DNA of 64,000 nucleotides, from positions 16,068,001-16,132,000 of the forward strand of contig NC_087095.1 in the NCBI RefSeq assembly GCF_963855985.1, given 5' to 3'. This DNA comes from Ostrinia nubilalis. Taxonomy: Eukaryota; Arthropoda; Insecta; Lepidoptera; Crambidae. The notes under the pieces were generated by a model. It had not been told where the DNA came from. It saw only the letters and a program-made list of their open reading frames with translations, and did not search any database. Position 1 is the stretch's first letter. Each line of letters starts with the position of its first letter. Of this stretch, positions 23,396 through 31,904 are shown one piece after another. A program made the position numbers and the translations under genes.

Positions 23396-23431
23396 GTAAA
23401 ATAGACAAGTGGATAGATAACTGCCTCTGAC

Positions 23432-23710
23432 AAAAACCGACTCCAAAAAACCTACACTAAAAAGTAGAAAAATAATTACTAATTTCCTACTTATTTATTA
23501 GGACGAATTAATATTTATGTAGGTATACCATGATTGATACTTCTGGAGTCGGTGCCAAGATTATGAAACATGTAAAGTTTGCCTGCACCGACTCCAAAAG
23601 TATCAATCATGGTATACCTACATAAATATTAATTAGTCCTAATAAATAAGTAGGAAATTAGTAATTATTTTTCTACTTTTTAGTGTAGGTTTTTTGGAGT
23701 CAGTTTTTTT
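23432..23710. repeat. Near-perfect palindrome, 124-bp arms
   Basis: Left arm 23432-23555 (starts AAAAACCGACTCCAAAAAAC) is the inverse of right arm 23585-23710 with only a few differences, around a 29-base loop. Both inner and outer arm ends carry CCGACTCC. It may be the 5' part of a larger element running to 24422, which ends TTTTTTGAAGTCGGTTAAAAA. Confidence 0.8.
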
Positions 23711-23946
23711 TTTTTTTATAAAATTTAACTTATTTCTTGCTTTTTAGTTAACTAATTATTACCTTGATGTTACCACTGAAGGTAGGCAGTACATTGACAC
23801 CATATTCTTCATGTCTAGTGTAAATAATATTCCCTACAAAATACAGGTTACCATATAGGAAACCTAAAAAGACCTTAAACCGTCAGCCCACCTTAAAAAC
23901 ATGAAAGAATACAACTGTTGGTCTAATTTTGTACTTATAATATTTA

Positions 23947-24182
23947 AAGAATTATCCTCCAACTCCAAAGCATTAAGGAGTTGTACCTACCATGACCAAT
24001 TCATCATGATGAGATGATGAATATCTGATGTAAACACTTGAATAACTTTGGAAACTATACTTATCTAAAAAATTAAAAGAATTATCCTCCAACTCCTAAG
24101 CATTAAGGAGTTTTACCTTCTATCATCAGCTCATCAATATGAGATGATGATTTCCAGGAGCAAATACTTGAATAACTTAAGA
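23947..24182 (+). repeat. Two-copy tandem repeat, about 130-bp unit
   Basis: AAAGAATTATCCTCCAACTC, GCATTAAGGAGTT, then GAGATGATGA and ACTTGAATAACTT occur twice, at about 23950-24056 and 24078-24182, with about 85-90 percent resemblance by eye. Confidence 0.65.
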
Positions 24183-24422
24183 AAAAGTTTGAAAAACGAT
24201 ATACATGCCTATAAAATTTGAGGTTTGCCCTTGATTTCCCTAGGATCCCATCATCAGATCCTGACTTGGTGACAATGGGACCACCTCAGAAGTGTACCCT
24301 ATCGAACAAAAAATTTTGAAAATCGGTCCACAATTGACGGAGTAATCGGTGAACATACATAGAAAAAAAAAATACATACAGTCGAACATATAACCTCCTC
24401 CTTTTTTGAAGTCGGTTAAAAA
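24183..24422 (+). repeat. Lepidopteran repeat end (…GAAGTCGGTTAAAAA)
   Basis: Ends CGGAGTAATCGGTGAACATAC, then CCTCCTCCTTTTTTGAAGTC and GGTTAAAAA. The same end occurs at 52020-52127. It is probably the 3' terminus of the element that begins at the 23432 palindrome. Confidence 0.55.
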
Positions 24423-24853
24423 GGCATCATAAAGCATACATCGAGAGCGCCAGGGCTTGTGTCGAAACTGATTTTCTCGAACTGAGTTTTAATGGGTGTT
24501 ACTCGAAGCTCTACAAAAGTACATTGCAGTCCTTTAGCCACGTAAGCCATCATCTATTAACTTTCACATGTGGTGTTTAGGATGTAAGCTAGTAATGAAA
24601 TCGATAGGAAAACAGAAGATCAGACATAAATCATTCAATTAATTGGGTCCTTAATATTTTTCCAGTACAAATATATTCTCATTATCAAAAAGAAATCGCA
24701 GGGACTTGGTAGCTTATACCCCCTTGCAGGGCAAGATCCAATGCAAGTATTGATTGCATGTTACGGATCAATCTAGATCAATTAGTAGAGCAATCTGAAG
24801 TAATTATAATTATTGACGAGATTGTATCAGATAAGATTTTTCTCAGAATGGAA

Positions 24854-25062
24854 GGGTTTGACGCAGACCATCCCATTCGCATTTTGTCACGAATTAAAAA
24901 ATCATTGTGTACCATTCGCAAAAAAGTCACACTCAGGTAAAAGTTGTTTAACATTTTCAACCTAAAAGTTGAACTATTGTTTCAAAATTGGTAGGCTTAC
25001 TTTTATCTGAGTGTGATTCGATTGATTACCATTTTGCGAATGGGATGGTCTGCGTCAAACCC
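24854..25062. mobile_element. Foldback MITE (GGGTTTGACGCAGACC)
   Basis: The outer 26 bases GGGTTTGACGCAGACCATCC / CATTCG are repeated inverted at the right end. Pairing resumes internally at TCACACTCAG(G/A)TAAAAGT. The unit is 209 bp and has no real ORF. Confidence 0.8.
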
Positions 25063-26596
25063 GTTCAAACACAATACTGAAAGACCCATGCTACTGAATT
25101 TCCATTGAACTCTACTACTCACAGTTTTGATTAAAAAGATTTTCTTGTAATCTATTTCCATTACATCAGGGTGTGCGTATCGAATCTCTGTGTCCAATGA
25201 CGTAAGCGAGCATTAATGAGACCGCGCACACGCACGCTTTCCCATCGGGCCATGACGGACCGGCATTTTCACACAAATTCGCACTAATACACAAGCACTG
25301 GTACTTGTGTTGAATGCTATGAAACGTGGTAACGCCATTTTCTCTTAGTTATTTCAGTGAGCGATGATCACGGGTCATTGTAACCCAATGCTATCAAAAC
25401 TTCTCTAATTAACCTTTGCAGGATCTACATTCGAATCAGTCAAAGAGCTGAGAAGGTAAACGACTTCGAACTACATTTCGTTATAATTTTCCTTTCCTTT
25501 ATTATTATTTGTTTGTCCATTTACAGCATAGGCTTAAAGGCATCACAATGATTCAGTCACTTTCCTTTAATTTACTTTCCTCCCGTGTTTGCAGTGTTAG
25601 AAAAAAATTGATCTTCAAATAAAAAAATAATCCTCCGCCATATTTGAACAATTTTCCCTCCAGACGGCTCCTATTTATCCGTATTACGATAACTGCGTGC
25701 TATTGAACATAAATTCTATTTAAAGGGCAGTAGAGTATAAAATTGGTTGTGATGCTGTAATACGCTCCCAGGGGAGGTGTCGCATAAGATTCAATTTTAT
25801 TAGTGTCGTGTTAGGAGTTGTTTTTGCGTGTCGCTGCCAGAGTTTCAGGTCAGTGGAGCAGCCATCTTTAGCAACAGGTTATATCGATCGTGGCGCCATC
25901 TACAACGAACTAACAATGCAAGTTTGAGGGCAAGTATTGCGGGAAGTATTTAATGACATAAACATTGAGTTATAATGTACTACGTACTAGAGAAGACATG
26001 TCAACTAGATAGTTTCTGGCACGCAAATTGGTCCATGGACCGATCTTCAATTAGTATGTGCTCAGCGGTTGCTGTGACAACACGCTTGAGTGCAGTTTTG
26101 TTTTTTGAAAATATGCCATCCTATACACGAAAATACTGTTCAAATAACTCCAGAAACATATTAGGTAAAAATCAAGGAATGAATTTTTACCATTAAGTTG
26201 TACATTTATGCACTTTAAAACACTAATTTAATTTTAATTTGTCAATTACAAGGCGTCACCGCAGCGGCAGCCATTTTACGAAAATTTCAAAGAATAAAAA
26301 TCGCAGACTTGACACTGACGCATAAATTAGTATACAAAAGGAAGGTTAAATAAAGCAATAAAAATATTTTTTTAAAGATTATTAGCAATTTGTATTGCAA
26401 AAATTACTAATAGTCCCGTCCAGCCCCTCGTGTTAAGCTAAATAAGCTTGGGTTACGAGTGGGCTCACACAATAGTCGTGCGGCATCATGGATCAAACTT
26501 GTTCGAATCTCACTCCTGTTGTTCGTATGCGACTGGTTAGTTAGTAAATCACCCTAATTATTGACACCTAGCTCACGAGATAGGCTAAAGTTATAA
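25063..26596. other. Non-coding stretch upstream of the DIRS element
   Basis: No gene, RNA or bounded repeat is recognised. A 73-codon frame at 25975-26196 has no family signature. Confidence 0.4.
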
Positions 26597-26773
26597 TAAT
26601 TATACTTCATGCTTCGTTCTCGAGATTAGCATATTAAACACTTGTAGTAACGTGTAGCACTCACCATTCCACAACACTATTTGAGAATTTTTATTTCACA
26701 CTTTTTTTTTTTTTTTGTCGGGTAACTCGATTTTTCCCTTCCCAATAACTTCATTCCGCCATTTTCATCATTC
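26597..26773 (+). repeat. DIRS left inverted terminal repeat
   Basis: From about 26624 to 26773 it is the inverse of 31683-31830, including CCATTCCACAACACTATTTG, a T-run and GTCGGGTAACTCGATTTTTC. Its outermost 27 bases (TAATTATACTTCATGCTTCG...) differ from the right end but are complemented in the internal region at 31491. Confidence 0.9.
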
Positions 26774-26892
26774 GTGTTCCAGTGCTTTGCCGTTCCACAC
26801 GCGCTCGTCGTAATAAAAAGTGAAAGTTAAAAGTGAAAGTTATACACGTCACCACTAGTATTAATTAGTTCATTTGTTTATTACGGAAAAAT

Positions 26893-27055
26893 ATGCCGAA
26901 ACGTAAAAGTAATAACGATTGTGATCGCATACAACGAAAAATTAGGAAGTTGGAGAAAAAATTAGCGCGCAAAAGGCGCCGTCGACGTCATAGCCGTTCC
27001 GATGAGGAGTTATCGTCATCTTCTTCATCACGTCGATCGTCGTTAAATAAACAAG
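26893..27055 (+). CDS. DIRS Gag-like ORF, exon 1 (basic N-terminus)
   Basis: Starts at the first ATG after the left repeat and encodes 54 residues plus one base. The peptide is very basic: KRKSNNDCDRIQRKIRKLEK, then a run of five arginines in KRRRRRHSRS and a serine-rich SSSSSSRRSS end. This could serve as a nuclear-localisation or nucleic-acid-binding tail. It ends at CAAG|GTACTT. Without splicing the frame stops at 27105 after 70 codons. Joining this donor to the acceptor at 27557 keeps the frame of exon 2, and a stop lies in that frame just before exon 2 (TAG at 27536). Both facts support real splicing. Upstream, AAAAGTGAAAGTT is directly repeated at about 26817-26841, possibly promoter-related. 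Confidence 0.75.
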
Positions 27056-27557
27056 GTACTTACACTACTATTATTCACGTCGAAACAAGTATGATAGACC
27101 TTTGAATTATGCAGTAATATACGTAGTTCTTATAATTATTATCGTAATACAATATTATGATATTTTATATTTTGACTTACCCAATTTACCTACATATAAA
27201 AATAATTTATTATTAATGTACATTTACATTAAATGCCTGAAATATTAGTACTGCGGGCAGTACAGTGGGACTGTCTCTTTACTTTTAACAGGTTATTTTC
27301 TTACAAGTACATAATATTATGAAATATCAGTTTGCGGACAGTACTTGCTATGCCCTGGGACTGTCTCTTACTGCGAAATAGTAATTGTTAAATATATTAA
27401 TTGTGGTTTGCGGACAGTACATGTTATAAATAACTAGGGACTGTCTCTTGCCGTGAATTCTACCTACTTAGCTTTACGTGCTCTGCGGACAGTACGTGTT
27501 ACTTTAACTGGGGACTGTCTCTCAGCACAGTGGCTTAGAAGTGGTATGTCTTTTCAG
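27056..27557 (+). other. Predicted spliceosomal intron inside the DIRS Gag-like ORF
   Basis: 502 bases, donor GTACTTAC and acceptor TATGTCTTTTCAG. It carries four stem-loop repeats (see 27253-27523). AT-rich, with stops in all frames. An intron in a retroelement implies that unspliced genomic RNA and spliced mRNA must coexist. Confidence 0.7.
27253..27523 (+). repeat. Four tandem GACAGT/ACTGTC stem-loop units in the intron
   Basis: Units at about 27253-27289, 27333-27369, 27406-27450 and 27483-27523 share the layout TGCGG(A/G)CAGTAC, 8 to 20 variable bases, then GGGACTGTCTCT. GGACAGT and ACTGTC(T) pair, so each unit can fold as a short hairpin. The period is about 75 bases. The loops and linkers differ in sequence while the paired motifs are kept; only the first unit has one change in the left arm. 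Confidence 0.8.
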
Positions 27558-28558
27558 ACTACGACTACATCAGGTTGACTGATGATGAGGATGCGTATGT
27601 AGATCTACCCGCGCCACAGTCGGAAACCGATGGAAGGCCACCAGAATCTGGTGATGAGAACAAAACTGAAATGACTTCGTCAATACCCTCTGCCGTAACA
27701 GTTCCATCGAATAATGTCGTTCCATCGACTTCGACGACTACGGAACCTTCCACGTCAGCCGAACCAGTGGCAGTTGCAGTCGAAGACTCCTCCAACTTAG
27801 ACAACGATCTATTGGACATACTGGGGATTGATCCCACCACTGATAAGAAATACGGTAAAGATTTACACAAAGATCTTTCCGTTAGATTACAACATTGGAC
27901 CACTGTTGGTCTTGACAAGGACCTTAAAAAGGAGTTAAAAGATAGATATTTAACGCCCGGAAATTGCAAATTGATTGATCCACCAATTTTGAATGCAGAA
28001 ATGAAAGCTGCTATTTCTGACATCAATGTTAAGCGTGATAAGGCTATTGAAGCTAAACAGAAGGTACTTACCTCTGCTATAGTCTGTCTAGGAGAAGCTA
28101 TTACGCTTCTTTTACCATCTAAAGACAAGGATACCAATCTTATAAAGTTGCTGATGGACGCAATTCGAATAATTTGTGAATGCCAACATAGTGACAGTGC
28201 CACGCGAAGAAATTTTGTTATGGGTGGTCTTAAAAAAGAAATCAAAGAGCAGTTGCAAAACACCAATATAGACAAGTTTCTTTTTGGCGAAAATTTAGCC
28301 GAAACTTTGAAGTCAGCAAAAACAATTTGCAAAACTGGTACAGATTTAAAACCACCTGCACCTAAGAACCCTATTAAGAAACCAACGACCTCTAATTCCA
28401 CTAGGAATTTAAACTGGCAGAACCCGGGTCCGAGCCGCAGGCCAACGGGTCCACCAAGGATGAGGCAGCCTGCATCGACCTCGACACACAGTCGGCCCAA
28501 CAGCTCATCAAAGCCGTCGCAGCATCATCAGCAGCGACCGGGCTACAATCGTCGCTAG
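27558..28558 (+). CDS. DIRS Gag-like ORF, exon 2
   Basis: Runs from the acceptor to TAG at 28556. An acidic, serine/threonine-rich leader (about 80 residues) is followed by a helical region. In it DLLDILGIDPTTDKKYG, LQHWTTVGLDKDLKKELKDR and YLTPGNCKLIDPPILNAEM have the W...GL...L...Y..P.NC..L..P.LN.E spacing known in DIRS ORF1 proteins. LFGENLAETLKSAK follows near residue 230, and the tail is Pro/Ser/Arg-rich and likely RNA-binding. No CCHC zinc knuckle is seen, as is usual for the group. The track of codons also opens at a TTG (27575), but no ATG lies near the start, which favours the spliced model. Confidence 0.8.
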
Positions 28559-28701
28559 ACTCGGTAAAAACCGCAGGTAGACTAAGCGCATTTTACGATC
28601 AGTGGCAAATGGTTACACAAGATCCAGTCGTTCTTTCATATATTAATGGCTACGAAATCCCTTTTTCGAGGCCTCCAGTTCAATCTTTCCAACCGATCTA
28701 A
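28405..28701 (+). CDS. DIRS ORF2 N-terminal segment, overlapping Gag ORF
   Basis: An open frame between TAG (28402-28404) and TAA (28699-28701) overlaps the last 154 bases of the Gag ORF in another frame. It has no ATG near its start. Its end reads LSAFYDQWQMVTQDPVVLSY, then INGYEIPFSRPPVQ. This matches the W..(I/V)T.D..VL..(I/V).GY.I.F...P.Q block that precedes the RT fingers in DIRS and related elements. The frame then breaks: the RT continues in a different frame from about 28680. The segment is therefore the true start region of the polymerase ORF, cut off by a frameshift. It could be expressed by frameshifting from Gag or by internal initiation; neither is shown. Confidence 0.7.
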   Translation, partial: EFKLAEPGSEPQANGSTKDEAACIDLDTQSAQQLIKAVAASSAATGLQSSLDSVKTAGRLSAFYDQWQMVTQDPVVLSYINGYEIPFSRPPVQSFQPI

Positions 28702-29368
28702 TAGGAAATATTCCGAGTCGGAAAGAATTCTTTTTATTGAGGCCATTGATAAGTTATTAATAACAGGAGCAATATCGAAGTGCTGTGCCCATCAGGACCA
28801 GTATTTATCAAATATTTTTTTAATACCCAAGCTAAATGGCACAATGCGATTTATTTTGAATCTGAAGTCTTTAAATAAATTTATTGATACGAATCATTTC
28901 AAATTGGAGGACTTGAGGACTGTTTTAAAACTTGTGTCAATAGATAGTTATTTATGTAAAATCGACATAAAGGACGCGTACTTTTTAATCAAAATACATG
29001 AGGATTATCGCAAGTACCTCAGGTTCCAATTTGAAGATTCTTTATTTGAATTTAATGTTCTTCCATTCGGATTGAACACCGCTCCATATGTATTTACGAA
29101 GGTCATGAAACCGGTTGTAAAATTGTTGAGAACCGCTGGACATATGTCAACCATTTACTTAGACGATTTGTGTTTAATAGGACATGACTTTTGGACATGT
29201 CTTGAAAATTTGCAAGAAACTAAAAGTCTGCTCACAGCTTTGGGCTTTATCATCAATGATGAAAAAAGTAGCCAAGAACCATCACAGACTTGCACATTTT
29301 TAGGATATGTTATAGATACAAAAAAAATTCCAGGTCACCTTGCCAAAAGAAAAAGTTTTAAAAATTGA
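28646..29368 (+). pseudogene. DIRS reverse transcriptase segment (frameshifted at both ends)
   Basis: 240 codons covering most of the RT domain. FLIPKLNGTMRFILNLKSLN lies at residues 58-77, catalytic KIDIKDAY at 105-112, LPFGLNTAP at 139-147, YLDDL at 171-175 with both aspartates, GFIIN..KS near 200-208 and FLGY at 218-221. All core catalytic residues are present. The first codons overlap the ORF2 N-terminal segment in another frame. At the other end the frame runs off after a run of eight A (29320-29327), and the thumb and RNase H continue in the frame starting at 29340. The two breaks could be mutations or, for the A-run, a recoding site; a mutation is simpler. Confidence 0.85.
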
Positions 29369-30437
29369 ATCGGAATTAACAAAATTTTCAAAGATTAAAT
29401 GCTGTAAAATTAGAACCTTTGCCAGTTTTGTAGGACTATTGACATCAGCTTGCCCAGCTGTAGAATATGGGTGGCTTTATACGAAACTTTTTGAAAGATG
29501 TAAATATCTTAATCTAAAAAATACACTTAATTATGATAAAATTATGTCCATACCAAGGACATTAGATTCGGATATTGACTGGTGGAAATGTTCTATCCAC
29601 CATGCGAGTTGCAAAATTAAGGTTGACAAGTATGACCTGGAAATTTTTTCGGATGCCTCAACAACGGGGTGGGGTATAGCATGTGGTAATCAGAGAGCTA
29701 GCGGTCTTTGGAGTTTAGAAGAAAGCAGGCAGCACATAAATTTCTTAGAAATCATGGCCGCTTTTATTGGCCTAAAAATATTTGCCAAACATCTTTCCAA
29801 CTGTCAAATCCTCCTTCGCATTGATAATACCACTGCTATTTCCTACATTAACCGTATGGGAGGTATCCAGTTTCCACACTTGACAGAAGTTACAAAACAA
29901 CTCTGGCAGTGGTGCGAGTCCCATGGTTTGTTTGTGTTTGCTTCATACATTCGCTCATCGGAAAATGTAATCGCCGATGCAGAGTCAAGGCGAATCCATC
30001 CCGACATTGAGTGGCAACTTGCAGACTATGCATATAATGAAATAGTTCATAAATTAGGCACCCCAAATATAGATTTATTTGCAAGTCGAGCTAACAAAAA
30101 ATGTGCCATCTATGCCTCTTGGCATAGAGACCCGGATGCGTACGCCATAAATGCGTTTACAATTTCGTGGTCAAGTTATTATTTTTATGCGTTTCCTCCC
30201 TTTACAATGATCTTAAAATCCTTAAGAAAGATCATTTCTGACAAAGCCAGGGGTATAATGGTTGTACCGCAATGGCCTGCGCAACCGTGGTATCCACTTT
30301 TTAAACAACTTTTAGTGTCAGAACTTATAGTATTCAAAGCGGCAGAGAATTTAATTATATCAAATGATTGCAGTCGCCGCCGCCCCATGCACACAACGAT
30401 TACCCTGGTGGCAGGAGTCTTGTCCGGGAGGCGATGA
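29340..30437 (+). CDS. DIRS RT thumb, RNase H and post-RNase H domain
   Basis: 365 codons from a TTG in the LPKEK motif of the RT thumb. RNase H follows with EIFSDAS (D105), FLEIMAA (E137), LRIDNTTA (D162) and SENVIADAESR (D213), the complete catalytic set. Residues 240-320 (TPNIDLFASR, YASWHRDPDA, FPPFTMILKSLRKI, VVPQWPAQPWYP) form the conserved region always found after RNase H in DIRS and Ngaro elements, described in some DIRS elements as methyltransferase-like. The ORF ends HTTITLVAGVLSG, overlapping the recombinase ORF by 70 bases in another frame. No real start codon exists; it depends on the upstream RT frame. Confidence 0.85.
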   Translation: MPKEKVLKIESELTKFSKIKCCKIRTFASFVGLLTSACPAVEYGWLYTKLFERCKYLNLKNTLNYDKIMSIPRTLDSDIDWWKCSIHHASCKIKVDKYDLEIFSDASTTGWGIACGNQRASGLWSLEESRQHINFLEIMAAFIGLKIFAKHLSNCQILLRIDNTTAISYINRMGGIQFPHLTEVTKQLWQWCESHGLFVFASYIRSSENVIADAESRRIHPDIEWQLADYAYNEIVHKLGTPNIDLFASRANKKCAIYASWHRDPDAYAINAFTISWSSYYFYAFPPFTMILKSLRKIISDKARGIMVVPQWPAQPWYPLFKQLLVSELIVFKAAENLIISNDCSRRRPMHTTITLVAGVLSGRR

Positions 30438-31396
30438 TAAGAAGAGGAATCCCACTTGAATCATTGGACATTATATTAAACTCTCTGTCAGAAAACTCGT
30501 GTAAACAATACGAAGGGTGCTATAAAAAGTGGTTCACTTATTGTAATGAGAATAAGTTGAACATTTATGAAGTATCGATTCCGGATATAATTAAATTTTT
30601 CACTGTCGTGTACAATGAGGGAGCTCAATACGGTACATTAAATTCATATAGGTCAGCTTTGGCATTAATAATGCAAAATAACATTTCTGATAATCAATGC
30701 ATTAAAAGATTTTTCAAAGGGGTTTTCCGCTCTAGGCCATCAAAACCTAAATATAACGAAACTTGGGATACATCTCTGGTATTAAATTATCTTGGTAAAT
30801 GGTACCCTAACGAAGGACTGAATAATTCACAAATTTCAAAAAAGCTTATTACTCTTTTAGCCCTTGTCACTGCACATAGAGTGCAAACATTTTCTAAAAT
30901 TAAAATTAGTAACATACATGTAAATGAACAGGAAATCAAAATCAAAATCCCAGATTTGATAAAGACATCCAAGCCTGGATCAGCTCAACCGTTACTGGTC
31001 TTACCATTTTTTAATGAACGACCAGAGATTTGTCCCGCAAAAAGTTTGCTTTCTTATATTGAATTAACTAATTGTTATAGAGAGAATCATGATTATCTGT
31101 TTTTAAGTCTTCATAGACCTCATAATCCCGTTGGTACACAAACCCTATCTAGATGGATTAAGGATGTCTTATCCTTAAGTGGAATTGATACTTCTACGTT
31201 CACTGCGCATAGCACCCGACACGCAGCGACATCAGCGGCAAAAAGGCTTGGAATTAATATTGATCAAATCAGAAAATCTGCGGGTTGGAGCCCTAGCTCC
31301 CATACTTTTGCCAAGTTTTATAATAGGCCAATTGTTAATAATATGTCAGATAATTGTATGGCCAGAACTATATTGAATGATTCAACAAATAAGTAA
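30368..31396 (+). CDS. DIRS tyrosine recombinase
   Basis: 342 codons, intact. Residues 35-125 form the N-terminal core-binding part (SENSCKQYEGCYKKWFTYC, LNSYRSALAL). The catalytic domain shows TAHRVQTFSKIKI with R171, a LIKTSKPG strand region, TAHSTRHAATSAA with H281 and R284, SAGWSPSSHTFAKFYNRP with W307/H312 and the nucleophile Y318. This is the R...HxxR...(H/W)...Y set of tyrosine recombinases. In DIRS elements it inserts the circular cDNA by site-specific recombination. The start is chosen as the ATG 70 bases inside the previous ORF, so translation may depend on reinitiation or frameshifting. The family resemblance is strong (PGGRSLVREAMIRRGIP lead-in is typical). Confidence 0.9.
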   Translation: MQSPPPHAHNDYPGGRSLVREAMIRRGIPLESLDIILNSLSENSCKQYEGCYKKWFTYCNENKLNIYEVSIPDIIKFFTVVYNEGAQYGTLNSYRSALALIMQNNISDNQCIKRFFKGVFRSRPSKPKYNETWDTSLVLNYLGKWYPNEGLNNSQISKKLITLLALVTAHRVQTFSKIKISNIHVNEQEIKIKIPDLIKTSKPGSAQPLLVLPFFNERPEICPAKSLLSYIELTNCYRENHDYLFLSLHRPHNPVGTQTLSRWIKDVLSLSGIDTSTFTAHSTRHAATSAAKRLGINIDQIRKSAGWSPSSHTFAKFYNRPIVNNMSDNCMARTILNDSTNK

Positions 31397-31490
31397 ACTA
31401 ATTGTTTTTTGTTTTCTAAAGTTTCAACATAAATAATGATTATATATAGCCTTTCATTTACATATTTTACGACTATGTCTCTAAATATCT

Positions 31491-31612
31491 ACAAGTGTTT
31501 AATATGCTAATCTCGAGAACGAAGCATGAAGTATAATTAGAGATTAAACGAACTTACCTGTAAGTGAAGTTCTATCCTAATTATACGAAGGCTTCGTTCG
31601 AAGAGATTAGCA
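31491..31612 (+). repeat. DIRS internal complementary region
   Basis: The first half (from ACAAGTGTTTAATATGC to GAAGTATAATTA) is the complement of the left outer end at 26597-26645. The second half (from TAATTAGAGATTAAACG through CTTACCTGTAAGTGAAG to GAAGAGATTAGCA) is the complement of the right outer end at 31827-31904, identical by eye. The two halves meet at TAATTA, exactly as expected for the template that joins both ends into a circle during DIRS replication. Confidence 0.9.
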
Positions 31613-31682
31613 ACCCTCCCACCCAATCGCTGTCTCTCTTACCCTTTAAAGTCGTAAAATATAAACGGCATAACTCTAAACT

Positions 31683-31904
31683 GAATGATGAAAATGGCGG
31701 AATGAAGTTATTGGGAAGGGAAAAATCGAGTTACCCGACAAAAAAAAAAAAAAGTGTGAAATAAAAATTCTCAAATAGTGTTGTGGAATGGTGAGTGCTA
31801 CACGTTACTACAAGTGTTTAATATGCTAATCTCTTCGAACGAAGCCTTCGTATAATTAGGATAGAACTTCACTTACAGGTAAGTTCGTTTAATCTCTAAT
31901 TATA
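31683..31904 (-). repeat. DIRS right inverted terminal repeat with extension
   Basis: 31683-31830 is the inverse of the left repeat (GAATGATGAAAATGGCGG through the A-run to AATATGCTAATCTC). 31831-31904 is an extension absent from the left end, containing CTTCGAACGAAGCCTTCG and TAATTAGGATAGAACTTC, and ending CTCTAATTATA. Confidence 0.9.

Larger units (their letters stand above)
26597..31904 (+). mobile_element. DIRS-type tyrosine-recombinase retrotransposon, near full length
   Basis: About 5.3 kb with the full DIRS layout. From left to right it has a left inverted terminal repeat, a Gag-like ORF split by an intron, RT, RNase H and the conserved post-RNase H domain, a tyrosine recombinase ORF overlapping the end of the previous ORF, an internal complementary region, and an extended right inverted terminal repeat. 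DIRS elements integrate circular DNA with a tyrosine recombinase rather than an integrase, so no target duplication is expected and none is seen. Both ends share TAATTATA, the presumed circle-junction overlap. The ends were set by matching the internal complementary region to both termini. The RT region has two frame changes, so autonomous activity of this copy is doubtful. Confidence 0.9.

Noticed and set aside
27565..28500. 311-codon open frame on the minus strand
   Set aside because: It lies antisense to the DIRS Gag-like exon, which has recognisable DIRS features on the plus strand. The antisense peptide has no family signature.
31564..31764. 66-codon frame at the DIRS right end
   Set aside because: It lies across the internal complementary region and the right terminal repeat, which are non-coding structural parts.
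31831..31880. Resemblance of CTTCGTATAATTA to part of a loxP site
   Set aside because: Only about 11 bases match and the loxP spacer and second arm are missing. A chance likeness among tyrosine recombinase site words is more likely.
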